Part shown: in pieces, positions 24,629 to 36,403 of the stretch
How the letters are laid out: every line of letters starts with the position of its first letter
Position numbering within the stretch: the first letter of the stretch is position 1
Source of the DNA: Konateibacter massiliensis
GTDB lineage: Bacteria; Bacillota; Clostridia; Lachnospirales; Lachnospiraceae
DNA length: 64,000 nt
Direction of reading: 5' to 3'
Assembly (NCBI RefSeq): GCF_900184995.1
Contig: NZ_LT860099.1
Location: 2,874,829-2,938,828, forward strand
Program-made: the position numbers and the translations under genes
Notes under the pieces: generated by a model
The model's database searches: none
Seen by the model: the letters and a program-made list of their open reading frames with translations, nothing else
Told to the model about the DNA's origin: nothing

Positions 24629-25338
24629 TACTCCACCTCCATTTTATTTACCTTATTTGATAGTTCGGTCATTACGATAATGGCAGCGATAAGACCAATA
24701 CCACTAATTAACACACTCGATAGAATGTCATTTGTATTAATTGCGGCATTTCCGTAGATAGAACTTAGTAAAATGGCACTTATTAGCGTTGTTGGAACGG
24801 ATTTCTGTATAAAACCAATTCGCAGGGACACTATTCCAATTCCCCCAAGTGCTATAACGGCAATACCTGATGTTTTCAATGCGTCTACAACCAAATCCAT
24901 TGTCATAACATCTTGAACGACAATTGGTGAAACTGATTCGGTTATGCTGAAAATGATATAGGGTATCGCTGTACAAATCAGCATGGAAACTGACGTGAAC
25001 ACAAAAACCAATAATAATTTAGCCAAAAGTATTTTGCTTCTGCTGACAGGATAAGAAAACAATAGTGCAGCCCGCTTCCCTGTATATTCGCCGATAATCA
25101 GCCGTGAATACATGATAGCAGACATGGTGCTGAAAACAACTAAACTAATTATCCCAATTAAGCGGAATATGTTCGTGTAGCTTCTAAATACAATCTCACG
25201 GGAGCTACTGTCTTCAAGCTGTGCTGCATTGGCTATAAGATAAATAAATCCAAGAAGGACAAGACATAAAATGGCACTTGCAACCAAATAAGTACGGATG
25301 TTATTCCTTTTCAATTCCAGTCTGATTAACTTTATCAT
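24628..25338 (-). CDS. ABC-2 type transporter permease
   Basis: A 236-residue protein with about six membrane helices of the ABC-2/BcrB class; the cytoplasmic start IKLIRLELKRNNIRTYL is typical. It pairs with the ATPase upstream, whose stop it overlaps by 4 nt. A lantibiotic or bacitracin type exporter is likely. Confidence 0.82.
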   Translation of the reverse strand: MIKLIRLELKRNNIRTYLVASAILCLVLLGFIYLIANAAQLEDSSSREIVFRSYTNIFRLIGIISLVVFSTMSAIMYSRLIIGEYTGKRAALLFSYPVSRSKILLAKLLLVFVFTSVSMLICTAIPYIIFSITESVSPIVVQDVMTMDLVVDALKTSGIAVIALGGIGIVSLRIGFIQKSVPTTLISAILLSSIYGNAAINTNDILSSVLISGIGLIAAIIVMTELSNKVNKMEVE

Positions 25339-26066
25339 GATATAGTTCCTCCGCTCATAACATTAAAAAAGTATTCTTCTAACCGTATGTCACTTTGCTG
25401 TTTTATTTGGTCAAGCGAAATTTCCTGCACGACAGTGCCGTTTACAATCACGCCCACCAGATCAGCGATATGCTCAATTTCGCTTAGAATGTGGCTTGAC
25501 AAAAGGATAGTCATGTCATGCTTTTGTGTCAGTGTGAGAAACAAATTCCGTATATCTCGTATTCCCATAGGATCGAGTCCGTTTATCGGTTCATCCAAAA
25601 TTAGTATTTTCGGCTTGTGGATAAAAGCTCTCGCAATTCCCAACCGTTGTCGCATACCAAGCGAAAATTTGCTGACAGGCTTAGAACCTGTGTCGTTAAG
25701 CCCCACCATATCAAGAGCGGCTTCCGCTCCAAAGCCTTCCGTACCCATATATGCAAGATGAAGCGTTAGGTTTTCGGCCGCTGACAAATGCTCATAGAAT
25801 ATGGGAGCCTCAATCAGACTGCCAATACTCCGTAAGACTTTTTCCCTGTCCTTTGTCACATCATCTCCCAAAACTTCAACCGTTCCGCTTGTTGGGGATA
25901 TTAGGCCCGTAAGCATTTTGAAAATAGTGGTTTTTCCTGCACCGTTCGCACCCAAAAAACCATAAACACAACCCTTTGGAACAGTCATATTGCTGTCTTT
26001 GACAACAAAAGTGTTATCAAATTTTTTGGAAAGGTTTTGAATTACTATCATTGCTTCGTTTTCCAT
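25335..26066 (-). CDS. ABC transporter ATP-binding protein (BcrA-like)
   Basis: A 243-residue ATPase with Walker A GANGAGKTT, ABC signature FSLGMRQRLGIARA, Walker B KILILDEPINGLDP and the H-loop LLSSHILSE. It is the BcrA/drug-exporter type with the permease encoded next. I chose ATG 26066 because TTGGAGG lies just upstream; an in-frame TTG four codons earlier would overlap that site. It lies 27 nt after the TetR gene. Confidence 0.88.
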   Translation of the reverse strand: MENEAMIVIQNLSKKFDNTFVVKDSNMTVPKGCVYGFLGANGAGKTTIFKMLTGLISPTSGTVEVLGDDVTKDREKVLRSIGSLIEAPIFYEHLSAAENLTLHLAYMGTEGFGAEAALDMVGLNDTGSKPVSKFSLGMRQRLGIARAFIHKPKILILDEPINGLDPMGIRDIRNLFLTLTQKHDMTILLSSHILSEIEHIADLVGVIVNGTVVQEISLDQIKQQSDIRLEEYFFNVMSGGTIS

Positions 26067-26093
26067 TTTGGCCTCCAATTTATTTATAAATTT

Positions 26094-26672
26094 TTAATCA
26101 TATATTTCATCAATGACGCTGTCTAGCAATGTACAGAACACATCAAAATGGTCATTGTAGTAAAGTACATCTTTGCTCGTTAAGATAGCGAGTAATGCGT
26201 TGATTATTCCGATTGATTTTTCCTTACTCATTTTCAATTTAAGATTAGAGTTGAAAATATTATCTTCAATAAAAGTTTCACTAATTTTCTGGCTTTTTTC
26301 TATCCAATCTTTGGGTGCTCTGTTTAGAAAACTAATAAAATCGGGGCTATTGCGTTGCGATAGTATATGGGTTTTGTCGTACTCAAGATATAATTGTTTT
26401 AGCAAACGGCATATATCTTCTTTGGTTGGAGCTGGGGGAAGTGTTTCTTCAAGAGCTTTGTGCCGTTCTTGGAAAATATCAAATACCCTGCAAAACAAAT
26501 GCTCCTTTGAATCAAAGAATACATAGAAAGCCCCCTTTGATATTCCAACTTTTGAGCAGAGTTCATCAATTTTCGTTTTTTTATAACCAATTGTCGTCCA
26601 ACTTATCTCGCATTCCTTAATTAGTTTTTCACGAATATTGACTTTTTCTGCTTCTGAAAAACTTCTTGCCAT
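26094..26672 (-). CDS. TetR-family regulator of the efflux operon
   Basis: A 192-residue repressor with a TetR helix-turn-helix (KIDELCSKVGISKGAFYVFF, residues about 32-51) and a helical ligand-binding C-terminus. It is the first gene of the efflux operon. A perfect 14-bp inverted repeat next to the promoter is its likely site, implying self-regulated, drug-induced expression of all five genes. The ATG follows AAGGAGG. Confidence 0.87.
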   Translation of the reverse strand: MARSFSEAEKVNIREKLIKECEISWTTIGYKKTKIDELCSKVGISKGAFYVFFDSKEHLFCRVFDIFQERHKALEETLPPAPTKEDICRLLKQLYLEYDKTHILSQRNSPDFISFLNRAPKDWIEKSQKISETFIEDNIFNSNLKLKMSKEKSIGIINALLAILTSKDVLYYNDHFDVFCTLLDSVIDEIYD

Positions 26673-26690
26673 TTTTATTTCCTCCTTATT

Positions 26691-26758
26691 ATAAACCTAT
26701 GACTAAAAATAAAATTAAGTCATAGGTTTATAATAGAGGAACACTTCTGTTTTGTCAA
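26691..26758 (-). promoter_or_regulatory. Promoter and TetR operator of the efflux operon
   Basis: On the minus strand TTGACA (plus 26753-26758), a 17-nt spacer and TATTAT (plus 26730-26735) form a promoter. Directly downstream, ATAAACCTATGACT (26691-26704) and AGTCATAGGTTTAT (26718-26731) make a perfect 14-bp inverted repeat with a 13-nt spacer that touches the -10 box. Binding would block transcription start. Confidence 0.78.
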
Positions 26759-26759
26759 T

Positions 26760-27147
26760 AGTTATTGTGGCACAATGCCCTTTGCAGGGAGCTATTGAGT
26801 TTGCACCGGGGTAATTACGCTGTCTGGAGCTTTGTGGATATTTAGTAATACCGTGGAAAGTGTGGTATTGATGACGAGGAAGGATGGCTGAAAGGCTTAG
26901 ATACTGGGGAATTTTAGAAGATTAATAAAACGGCAAGGTTGGTTAAACCACCCAATTCTTTCATGTTATGCATCAGATGCATTCCAGTATTGCCGTCTGT
27001 GCTGTGCTGATTATACTGCGTTCTTTTAATGGCTTGTTAAAAAAAGTAGGTTTGTAAGGCTAAACGGGGAGTGTAAGCTAGAAAGTGTGGTTTTTTTGGT
27101 TCACATACTCCAGCTTATACTCCCTTGGTAGAATCAAGAATATGGTA
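26760..27147. other. Intergenic scar region
   Basis: No intact gene. Short broken frames suggest decayed coding sequence, but none is identifiable. At 27067-27124 a 13-bp arm pair (GGGAGTGTAAGCT with AGCTTATACTCCC, one G-T) encloses an imperfect inner hairpin. It could be a small transposon end pair or a terminator without T-run for the TetR gene at 27148. Confidence 0.5.
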
Positions 27148-27726
27148 TTACTGACCGATCATTCCATACAAAATCAAGTGATACAATTCTCCCGCATTTG
27201 CTTTATACTCCTCTTGTGTTTTCCATGCAGCCTGCACTTCAGAAGCCGCAAGCAAAAAATGAAGAATGGTATCCGTTGCAATAGAAGGATTAATGACACC
27301 CTCTGATTTGCCAGATTCAATAAATGCAGAAATAACATCCATCCGTATTTTACTCATTTCTCTACCCAGCAATTCAACAAAAACTTTATCATCTAATGCT
27401 TCTTTTGAAAAATACTCAGCTAAAAGTTCGTGGGGTTTCTCGGCACAAAGGGTTACTGCACGCAACAGTCTATCCTTAAAACTCATTTTTGCATACAACA
27501 AGGAGAATACCATTTCTTGCGCTTCTCCTAGAAGTACAGCAGCACATTCTTTGACCAGATTTTCTTTATTCTGAAAGTAATTATAAATGGAAACAGCAGA
27601 TACCTCGGCACATGCCGCTATTTCATTGATGCTGGTATTGGTATATCCTTTTGTGCGGAACAGCTCTAAAGACGCTTTTATAATAGCATCTTTTTTCTTT
27701 TGTGTACGAATCTCATATTTATTCAT
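27148..27726 (-). CDS. TetR-family regulator divergent from the reductase
   Basis: A 192-residue TetR protein: helix-turn-helix SINEIAACAEVSAVSIYNYF at about 33-52 and a TetR-type ligand domain. It is transcribed away from the ketopantoate-reductase-like gene. Two identical-format operators lie in the shared intergenic region, so it probably controls both genes. Confidence 0.86.
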   Translation of the reverse strand: MNKYEIRTQKKKDAIIKASLELFRTKGYTNTSINEIAACAEVSAVSIYNYFQNKENLVKECAAVLLGEAQEMVFSLLYAKMSFKDRLLRAVTLCAEKPHELLAEYFSKEALDDKVFVELLGREMSKIRMDVISAFIESGKSEGVINPSIATDTILHFLLAASEVQAAWKTQEEYKANAGELYHLILYGMIGQ

Positions 27727-27776
27727 CCTGTCACCTCTATCAAATAAGATATTTTTAGTATATCACATTTTTGATA

Positions 27777-27874
27777 GTTTTGAAATATGTTATAAGTAAT
27801 TTCAAAACTTATTGACAAGGTGAAGTTATTGCCATATAATAAGTTTTGTAATATGGAATGAAATATTTCAAAAC
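27777..27874 (+). promoter_or_regulatory. Consensus promoter between twin 32-bp TetR operators
   Basis: Two 32-bp sites, 27777-27808 and 27843-27874, have the form GTTTTGWAAT, 12 nt, ATTTCAAAAC. The first is a perfect inverted repeat, the second differs at one base. Their centres are 66 bp apart. Between them lie TTGACA (27812-27817) and TATAAT (27835-27840) with a 17-nt spacer, reading toward the reductase gene. Repression by bridging or double occupancy is likely. Confidence 0.78.
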
Positions 27875-27899
27875 TATGCAAGGAAAGGATGTAAGAAAA

Positions 27900-28874
27900 A
27901 TGAAAATATTGGTATATGGTGCCGGAGTTTTGGGAAGTTATCTCGCTCATACATTAATGCAGGCGGGAAATGAGGTTTTTATGTTAGCACGTGGTGAACG
28001 CTATAAGCAATTGGCTCAAGACGGACTGGTGATTCAACATTTCTTTCAGAGGAAAAAAACTGTTGATAAAATAAATCTTGTCCGTTCCTTAGAGGCATTT
28101 GACTATTATGACATCATATTTGTTGTGATGCAGTATCATCAGTTTCAATCTGTTCTTCCCGTGTTAGCCGCTAATGTCAGCGAAAACATTGCCCTTGTCG
28201 GGAACAATGCGGACGCAGAAACAATGCGCGACTTTTTAATCAAAAACAGCACAACAAAGAAGAAGGTTGCATTTGGCTTTCAAACAAGTGCCGGTATGCG
28301 AACAGACACAGGGACTGTCATTTCTATCCATGGGGGAGGTAATGTTATGGCCGGTGAGTTAGGAGACACGATGAAGGTCTTTCCTGCCATTAAAAAAGCA
28401 TTTGGTGAAAAATATAAGGTTACTTATCAAAGGAATATAGATGCTTGGTTAAAATCCCATTATGTAATGATTTTACCTATGAATTCAACCTACTATTTAT
28501 TTAATAATGATTTTAAAAAAGTGTCAAAAGACAAATATGCTTTGAAGCGTATGATAGAGGCCACAGATGAAGGTTTCTCTGCCCTGGAGAGATTGGGTTA
28601 TACAATCACTCCGGCTACCCAAGCCAAGCTGTTTCGGCAATACAAGGGTGTCTATTATTTGGCAATGAAAATTTATCACAAATTGCCAATGAGCAGGGTT
28701 GTGCAGGGAACATTTGACGAAATGAACGGTCTATATGAAGCGTTTGATAAAATGAAAACACAGACCAATTATGTGGGACCGGTTTGGGATGCATTGCAGA
28801 AAGAAGCAATGGATAAGTATCATTCGCAAAGCCTACTGCCACGCGATTCGAAAAAAAGTGCTGGGTTATTATGA
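27900..28874 (+). CDS. Ketopantoate reductase family (PanE/ApbA-like) oxidoreductase
   Basis: A 324-residue NADPH-dependent oxidoreductase of the 2-dehydropantoate 2-reductase superfamily. The dinucleotide fold begins KILVYGAGVLGSYLAH, and the C-terminal helical domain keeps a family-like N-T-S/T-Y stretch (MNSTYYLF). I chose ATG 27900, after AAGGAAAGGA; the in-frame ATG at 27858 would lie inside the second operator. It is regulated by the divergent TetR. Such TetR-linked paralogs are probably not the pantothenate enzyme, and the substrate is unknown. Confidence 0.78.
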   Translation: MKILVYGAGVLGSYLAHTLMQAGNEVFMLARGERYKQLAQDGLVIQHFFQRKKTVDKINLVRSLEAFDYYDIIFVVMQYHQFQSVLPVLAANVSENIALVGNNADAETMRDFLIKNSTTKKKVAFGFQTSAGMRTDTGTVISIHGGGNVMAGELGDTMKVFPAIKKAFGEKYKVTYQRNIDAWLKSHYVMILPMNSTYYLFNNDFKKVSKDKYALKRMIEATDEGFSALERLGYTITPATQAKLFRQYKGVYYLAMKIYHKLPMSRVVQGTFDEMNGLYEAFDKMKTQTNYVGPVWDALQKEAMDKYHSQSLLPRDSKKSAGLL

Positions 28875-29107
28875 AAAGGTTTTAAGCTATTTTGACTATA
28901 GTATGTGCTTTCTTTGCAATATACGACGCTGTGATTTGGTCTGTTAATGATTCAAATGCAGTGTGGATTACAGTATTAATTTTTTTAGGTAGCATACTTT
29001 TGCTTTTAAATAATGCAAGAAAAATCAAAAACAGAACAATGTTAACAATCCTTGCATTATTATTAATATGCGCTTCATTCTTTTTAAAGAGTTTCAAGAC
29101 TTTGTAA
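28871..29107 (+). pseudogene. Small membrane protein with an early in-frame stop
   Basis: An ATG overlapping the reductase stop (ATGA) opens a frame MKRF-stop-AILTIVCAFF..., with TAA at codon 5 (28883-28885). Downstream the frame is open for 71 codons from TTG 28892 and encodes two hydrophobic helices (WITVLIFLGSILLLLNN, MLTILALLLICASFF). Either the gene is newly broken or translation restarts at TTG. Its end merges with a terminator copy homologous to that of tRNA-Leu. Confidence 0.45.
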
Positions 29108-29127
29108 AAGGTTTTGGGCTCTTTTTT
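29084..29127 (+). repeat. Third copy of the tRNA-Leu terminator
   Basis: GAGTTTCAAGACTTTG (29089-29104) followed by TAAAAGGTTTTGGGCTCTTTTTT matches the terminator after tRNA-Leu (13437 onward) and at 18441. The tRNA part itself is missing here. It functions as a terminator, and may mark the right edge of a larger island that starts at tRNA-Leu. Confidence 0.7.
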
Positions 29128-29227
29128 ATTATGCCCAACATAGTACGCCAACGAAAAGAATTAGTTATTCCCACCCAAATACCATCATAAGCAGCTATTT
29201 CTACCATATATTTTAGGGGAGGGATTT

Positions 29228-29734
29228 ATGTTGCACCTGATTCATATCAATAAAAAGAATACTGAAATATTGTTTCTGCTATGTTTGGCTATCCTATCTT
29301 TAACCTATTACCTTTTCATTAAAGATAATTCGATTAAGGCGCAGATGACAACAACCATGCACAGCTATGAGACAGAATCTGAATATGATAAATTGCTGAT
29401 TAATACCTATCTAAATGCCATACAACAAGCCACGAATGTATTTTACAGCCAATATTATACGATAAATCCTACTGTTGCTTATTATGTAGTAACGGTAAAA
29501 GAAATCAAGTCGGAAAGTAAACCGGGAACAGAAAATACAATCAGTATGATTACCTTTGTCTCAGAGCCTTATATTGGACCGCATGATACCATAGGAAGGG
29601 ATGAAATCACTTTTTCGGCAAGTTACACAGGAGATGTCGAAATAGAGAAATTTGAGCATATTTTAAGCTATCATTTACCGGAGAACTTAAAAGATTTAGA
29701 AAGAAAAACAGTACCGGGTGAATATGCAGATTGA
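29228..29734 (+). CDS. Membrane-anchored DUF3888-like protein
   Basis: A 168-residue protein with one N-terminal membrane helix (about 14-31) and an extracellular domain. The pattern of a helical LLINTYLNAIQQATNVFYSQY segment, a VAYYVVTVKEIK strand, then YIGPHDTIGRDEITF resembles DUF3888 proteins, which have no known function. It has a GGGGAGGG ribosome site and stands alone. Confidence 0.6.
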   Translation: MLHLIHINKKNTEILFLLCLAILSLTYYLFIKDNSIKAQMTTTMHSYETESEYDKLLINTYLNAIQQATNVFYSQYYTINPTVAYYVVTVKEIKSESKPGTENTISMITFVSEPYIGPHDTIGRDEITFSASYTGDVEIEKFEHILSYHLPENLKDLERKTVPGEYAD

Positions 29735-29897
29735 TAAAAAGGACAGAATATTTTTAAAAATCGGAAAATCATAAAAATTTACAGCTAAATCTATAAAATT
29801 TACATTCCAATGCCATAGCGGATGCCGATATAATAAAACTAGAAATCTTTGCCCAAAGGGCAAAAGATAATTTGAAAGAATTGAGGTTGATAAGCTT

Positions 29898-30686
29898 ATG
29901 GCAACATTATGTTTAAAGGTTTTGGACAAGGGCGGTAATACACTCTCTGTCAACCGCGGAGAAAATGAAGTGAATCTGGTTCACATGAGAGAGTATGAGG
30001 AGGGCGATTATATCGTATTGGAATCCTCTGAAAAAAATATAAATCTATGGCTTCAATTTGATGATGCGATGGGAAAATCAATGGTTTACATAACAGATAA
30101 CGTGGAATACAAAATTCCCTTTGGTGAGAGACGAATCAACTTATCTCCGAAAGTATTCTGGGGCGATAAGCATTTATTAGGTGCTAAGGTGGCAAAGAGC
30201 TATGAGGTAAAGGCATACCGAAACCTCTGTGTAAACGTCAACGACCAGCATGGCGAGGTAAAATGCTATCCGCATGCCTCAGCTAACGTAGAGACGAGAA
30301 ATGAGGCGGTTTTTGCAGCTAAAAATGCGATAGACGGTATTAACGTTAACAACAGCCACGGCGAATGGCCATATCAGTCGTGGGGCATTAACAGGCGCGA
30401 TGATGCGGCGATTAAGGTAGAATTTGGAAGAAAAGTGGCAGCGGACCGCATTGTGCTTTACACAAGGGCAGACTTCCCCCATGATAACTGGTGGAAACAG
30501 GCGACGATTACCTTTTCTGATGGCAGCAGCATGGAAGTGGAGATGGAGAAGAGCAGTCTGCCCCATGAATTTAGCTTTGAGGAGAAGGAGATTGAATGGG
30601 TGGAATTGAGCCATCTGATTAAATCACCGGAGGAATCTCCGTTTCCTGCACTTACGCAGATTGAAGTATATGGTTATGATAAGTGA
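29898..30686 (+). CDS. Carbohydrate-binding-like (galactose-binding fold) protein
   Basis: A 262-residue cytosolic protein without signal peptide. Residues about 125-262 look like an F5/8-type C or CBM-like jelly roll (NAIDGINVNNSHGEWPYQSWG, then RIVLYTRADFP and a closing IEVYGYDK strand). The N-terminal half is beta-rich and unrecognised. It lies beside lacZ but is convergent with it. A sugar-related role is a guess. Confidence 0.6.
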   Translation: MATLCLKVLDKGGNTLSVNRGENEVNLVHMREYEEGDYIVLESSEKNINLWLQFDDAMGKSMVYITDNVEYKIPFGERRINLSPKVFWGDKHLLGAKVAKSYEVKAYRNLCVNVNDQHGEVKCYPHASANVETRNEAVFAAKNAIDGINVNNSHGEWPYQSWGINRRDDAAIKVEFGRKVAADRIVLYTRADFPHDNWWKQATITFSDGSSMEVEMEKSSLPHEFSFEEKEIEWVELSHLIKSPEESPFPALTQIEVYGYDK

Positions 30687-30712
30687 TAGTTTACTGAGTT
30701 TATGATGTTGGA

Positions 30713-30766
30713 ATACAAAGAGACAGCCGTTATCTTGTTATTACAAGAACGGCTGTCTCTTTGTAT
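30713..30766. terminator. Bidirectional terminator
   Basis: ATACAAAGAGACAGCCGTT and its complement form a long, nearly perfect stem with one internal bulge, around a short loop. It ends the gene at 29898 and may also stop read-through from lacZ. Confidence 0.85.
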
Positions 30767-30773
30767 CATAGAA

Positions 30774-30860
30774 AATATTATGCGCACCTCGCCGAGTGGA
30801 AGTATTGGCTGCGCAGCCCGCTCGAGCAAGGAGAATGTGCCTTGCACATTCTTTGTTTTT
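30774..30860 (+). repeat. Interspersed structured repeat, copy A
   Basis: One of three copies of a roughly 75-bp element with the order: GCGCACCTCGC, GAGTGGAAGTA, a small inner hairpin (here GGCTGCGCAGCC), CCCGCTCG, then a distal hairpin (GAATGTGC with GCACATTC) and a T-rich end. The GAGTGG and CCGCTC arms can pair around the inner hairpin. Other copies are at 40370 and 56735. Confidence 0.75.
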
Positions 30861-30899
30861 TATATAGAAGTAATGTAAAGGATTTTATTGAGTGGATTT

Positions 30900-33923
<3,024 letters not shown>

Positions 33924-34086
33924 TCATAATAAGCATAAAGTTTATAAAAGCTGCTTTGCACGTATTCAAAGGACAGCTTTGGTAAAATATAAATTAAAAT
34001 GTTAATTCTAAGTAGAATATACCAAAAAATAAATCATTATTCCATACATAAAATTGATTTGTATATGCACAAAGTTTTCAAAATCT

Positions 34087-34115
34087 TTGACAAGAGAGAA
34101 AAAATATTTTAAGAT
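34087..34115 (+). promoter_or_regulatory. Promoter of the AraC-family gene
   Basis: TTGACA (34087-34092), a 17-nt spacer and TAAGAT (34110-34115), lying 49 nt before the AraC start in the lacZ-araC divergent region. Confidence 0.65.
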
Positions 34116-34163
34116 GTTTTTATAGAACGAAACGATTACGGATAAGGAAAGGCAGGGAATGGT

Positions 34164-35027
34164 ATGCAGACGGTAGTTGGTTATTATGATTGGCAATCGG
34201 GAGAACAATCCGTTTCGGATAAGGACTTTTTTGTGCATTGCAGCGGCAGATATAAGCTGCTTCACAAGGAGAGTTTTAAGACGGAACGTCCCGGCGGGGC
34301 AAATAATTATCAGCTTTTATATATTGCAAACGGAAAGGCGAGATTTCGAATTCAGGGAGAGATGCATCTGTTAGAGAAGGGGCACTGCGTCTTGTACCGT
34401 CCGTTGGAGGATCAGTACTATTATTATTTTTTGGAGGAGACACCGGATATTTACTGGGTACATTTTTCCTGCAAGGAGGGAAATGAGTTCTTTGAGAAAA
34501 GTGGATTTGGGAAGGAAAACATTTTTTATGTGGGAACGCATAACAGCTATGTGCAGCTTTTTGACACGATGATTTGGGAATTACAGATGCAGCAGCCATT
34601 TTTCGAGGAGCAGCTCCAGCTCCAGATGCAGGAGCTTTTGCTCAAGATGGGGAGAAACCGGCTGAGGGAAACAACTATTTTTGAAAATTATAACAAGGAA
34701 GTGGAGGAGGCAATCCGCCTGTTCCATTCTGCGCCGGAGCGAGATTTTACAATCAAGGAATACACGAAGGAAAGAGGGCTTAACTACTATCGTTTTATTG
34801 ATAATTTTACTCATTACACCGGAACGTCCCCGCGGCAGTATATCATCAACATTCGCATGACAATTGCAAAGGACTTGCTTGTAAATTCGCTGTTTCAGAT
34901 AGCGGAGATTGCGCTGCTTACCGGATATGAGAATCCCCTTTATTTCAGCAGGCTGTTTAAAAAAACATGGGGGCTGTCGCCGACTGAGTTTCGAAAACAG
35001 GCAAAGGTTTCTAATTTTGTTGTATAA
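34164..35027 (+). CDS. AraC-family regulator, probable lacZ activator
   Basis: A 287-residue protein with an N-terminal cupin sugar-sensing domain (about 20-130) and a C-terminal double helix-turn-helix ending in IAEIALLTGYENPLYFSRLF followed by PTEFRKQ, the AraC signature. It is divergent from lacZ, the common layout for a sugar-responsive activator. The start follows AAGGAAAGGCAGGG. Confidence 0.85.
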   Translation: MQTVVGYYDWQSGEQSVSDKDFFVHCSGRYKLLHKESFKTERPGGANNYQLLYIANGKARFRIQGEMHLLEKGHCVLYRPLEDQYYYYFLEETPDIYWVHFSCKEGNEFFEKSGFGKENIFYVGTHNSYVQLFDTMIWELQMQQPFFEEQLQLQMQELLLKMGRNRLRETTIFENYNKEVEEAIRLFHSAPERDFTIKEYTKERGLNYYRFIDNFTHYTGTSPRQYIINIRMTIAKDLLVNSLFQIAEIALLTGYENPLYFSRLFKKTWGLSPTEFRKQAKVSNFVV

Positions 35028-35122
35028 TTTTCTGAAAAAGGTTATGATATTAAGGGTGGTTTTAACACCGAAACGGAACGAAAAAAGAAAGCTATGGAGC
35101 AATTACATAGATAGAGGATACA

Positions 35123-36403
35123 ATGAAAAAACAGAAAGAAACAAGATGGCATAAGTTGGACAATACAGCTAAGATTTTTCCGGTGATTGCAAGTGAAAAT
35201 CTGAGTAATGTATATCGGATATCGATTGAACTGAAAGAAGAGATAAAGCCGGAGCTTTTGCAGGAGGCGCTGAATACAGTAATTGAGTGGTTTGAGGTGT
35301 TTCATGTGAGGCTTCGAAGAGGCATGTTCTGGTATTATTTTGAAACAAACCGGAATAAGCCCGTTGTGGAGCCGGAAAATAATTATCCGTGCAGATATAT
35401 CAGCCCGAATGAAAACCACAAATTTTTATTCCGGGTATCCTACTACCAAAACCGAATTAATTTGGAAGTTTTTCATGTACTGACAGATGGTATGGGTGCG
35501 CTCACCTTTTTGAAGGAGCTGACCTACCAATACCTGCGTCTTTATGATGAAAAGCTTGGAGAGCGTGTGGAGGCGAAACCGAGCAGAGAATGTTCGCTGA
35601 ATATCGAGGACAGCTATTTAAAATATTATAAAAAGAGCGATGCAAAGGGCTACAAGACGCGAAAGGCATATCAGTTGACCGGAAAATTTTTGCCGCCGAC
35701 CGTGATGTCTGTTATACATGGACATATTGACATAGCTGATTTAAAAAGGGCATGCAAGGAAAAGAATGTGAGCATCAACCAGTATTTGGTCGCTAACCTG
35801 GTTTGGAGCATTTATACGGAATATTTAAACAGACAGCCAAGCAAGGAGCCAATTTGTGTCAACGTACCTGTGAATCTACGAAATTATTTTGAGTCGACGA
35901 CGACAAAGAATTTTTTTGCCGTGCTGCTGGCGGAGTTTGAGGCGGATAAGGAAAATCTTACGTTTGACGATGTGTTGGAAAAGATTTCGGATAACTTAAA
36001 GAAACAGATGACAAAGGAACATATGGAGGAATTGATTTCCTACAATGTATCAAATGAAAAAAATCGATATATAAGGGCAATCCCTCTTTTTCTGAAAAAC
36101 ATTGCGATAAAGTTTATCTACCACAATTCCTCAAAAGCGTTTACAACGACAGTGACAAACATTGGAAGCCTCACCGTGCTTGAGGAATTTGAAGACTATA
36201 TTGAACGGTTTTACCTTGTCCTTTCTGTGGCAAAAAAGCAGAATGTAAAGTGCAGTGTCTGTTCTTATAAGAACGAGTTGGTGTTTACCTTTGCGTCGGT
36301 GCTGGCGGACAGCAATCTGGAAAGGGCGTTTTTCAGGAATCTGGCGAGGGCAGGAATCAGAACGGTGATAGAAAGTAATGGTGTTTACAATGAAGAGATG
36401 TAA
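35123..36403 (+). CDS. Condensation-fold acyltransferase (alcohol acetyltransferase-like)
   Basis: A 426-residue chloramphenicol-acetyltransferase-like protein. The catalytic motif is H118-x3-D122-G (FHVLTDGMG), followed by the C-terminal half with NVPVNLRNYF, a structural motif of condensation and wax-ester-synthase-like enzymes. It should transfer an acyl group to an alcohol or amine. The gene is followed by an overlapping DUF6320 membrane protein, a pairing that suggests a surface-lipid or polysaccharide acylation role. Substrate unknown. Confidence 0.72.
   Translation: MKKQKETRWHKLDNTAKIFPVIASENLSNVYRISIELKEEIKPELLQEALNTVIEWFEVFHVRLRRGMFWYYFETNRNKPVVEPENNYPCRYISPNENHKFLFRVSYYQNRINLEVFHVLTDGMGALTFLKELTYQYLRLYDEKLGERVEAKPSRECSLNIEDSYLKYYKKSDAKGYKTRKAYQLTGKFLPPTVMSVIHGHIDIADLKRACKEKNVSINQYLVANLVWSIYTEYLNRQPSKEPICVNVPVNLRNYFESTTTKNFFAVLLAEFEADKENLTFDDVLEKISDNLKKQMTKEHMEELISYNVSNEKNRYIRAIPLFLKNIAIKFIYHNSSKAFTTTVTNIGSLTVLEEFEDYIERFYLVLSVAKKQNVKCSVCSYKNELVFTFASVLADSNLERAFFRNLARAGIRTVIESNGVYNEEM

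Noticed and set aside
27067-27124. Inverted repeat as an insertion sequence
   Set aside because: The ends lie within 58 bp with no transposase and no target duplication seen.
28883-28885. Recoding (selenocysteine or pyrrolysine) at the in-frame stop
   Set aside because: The codon is TAA, which neither system uses.
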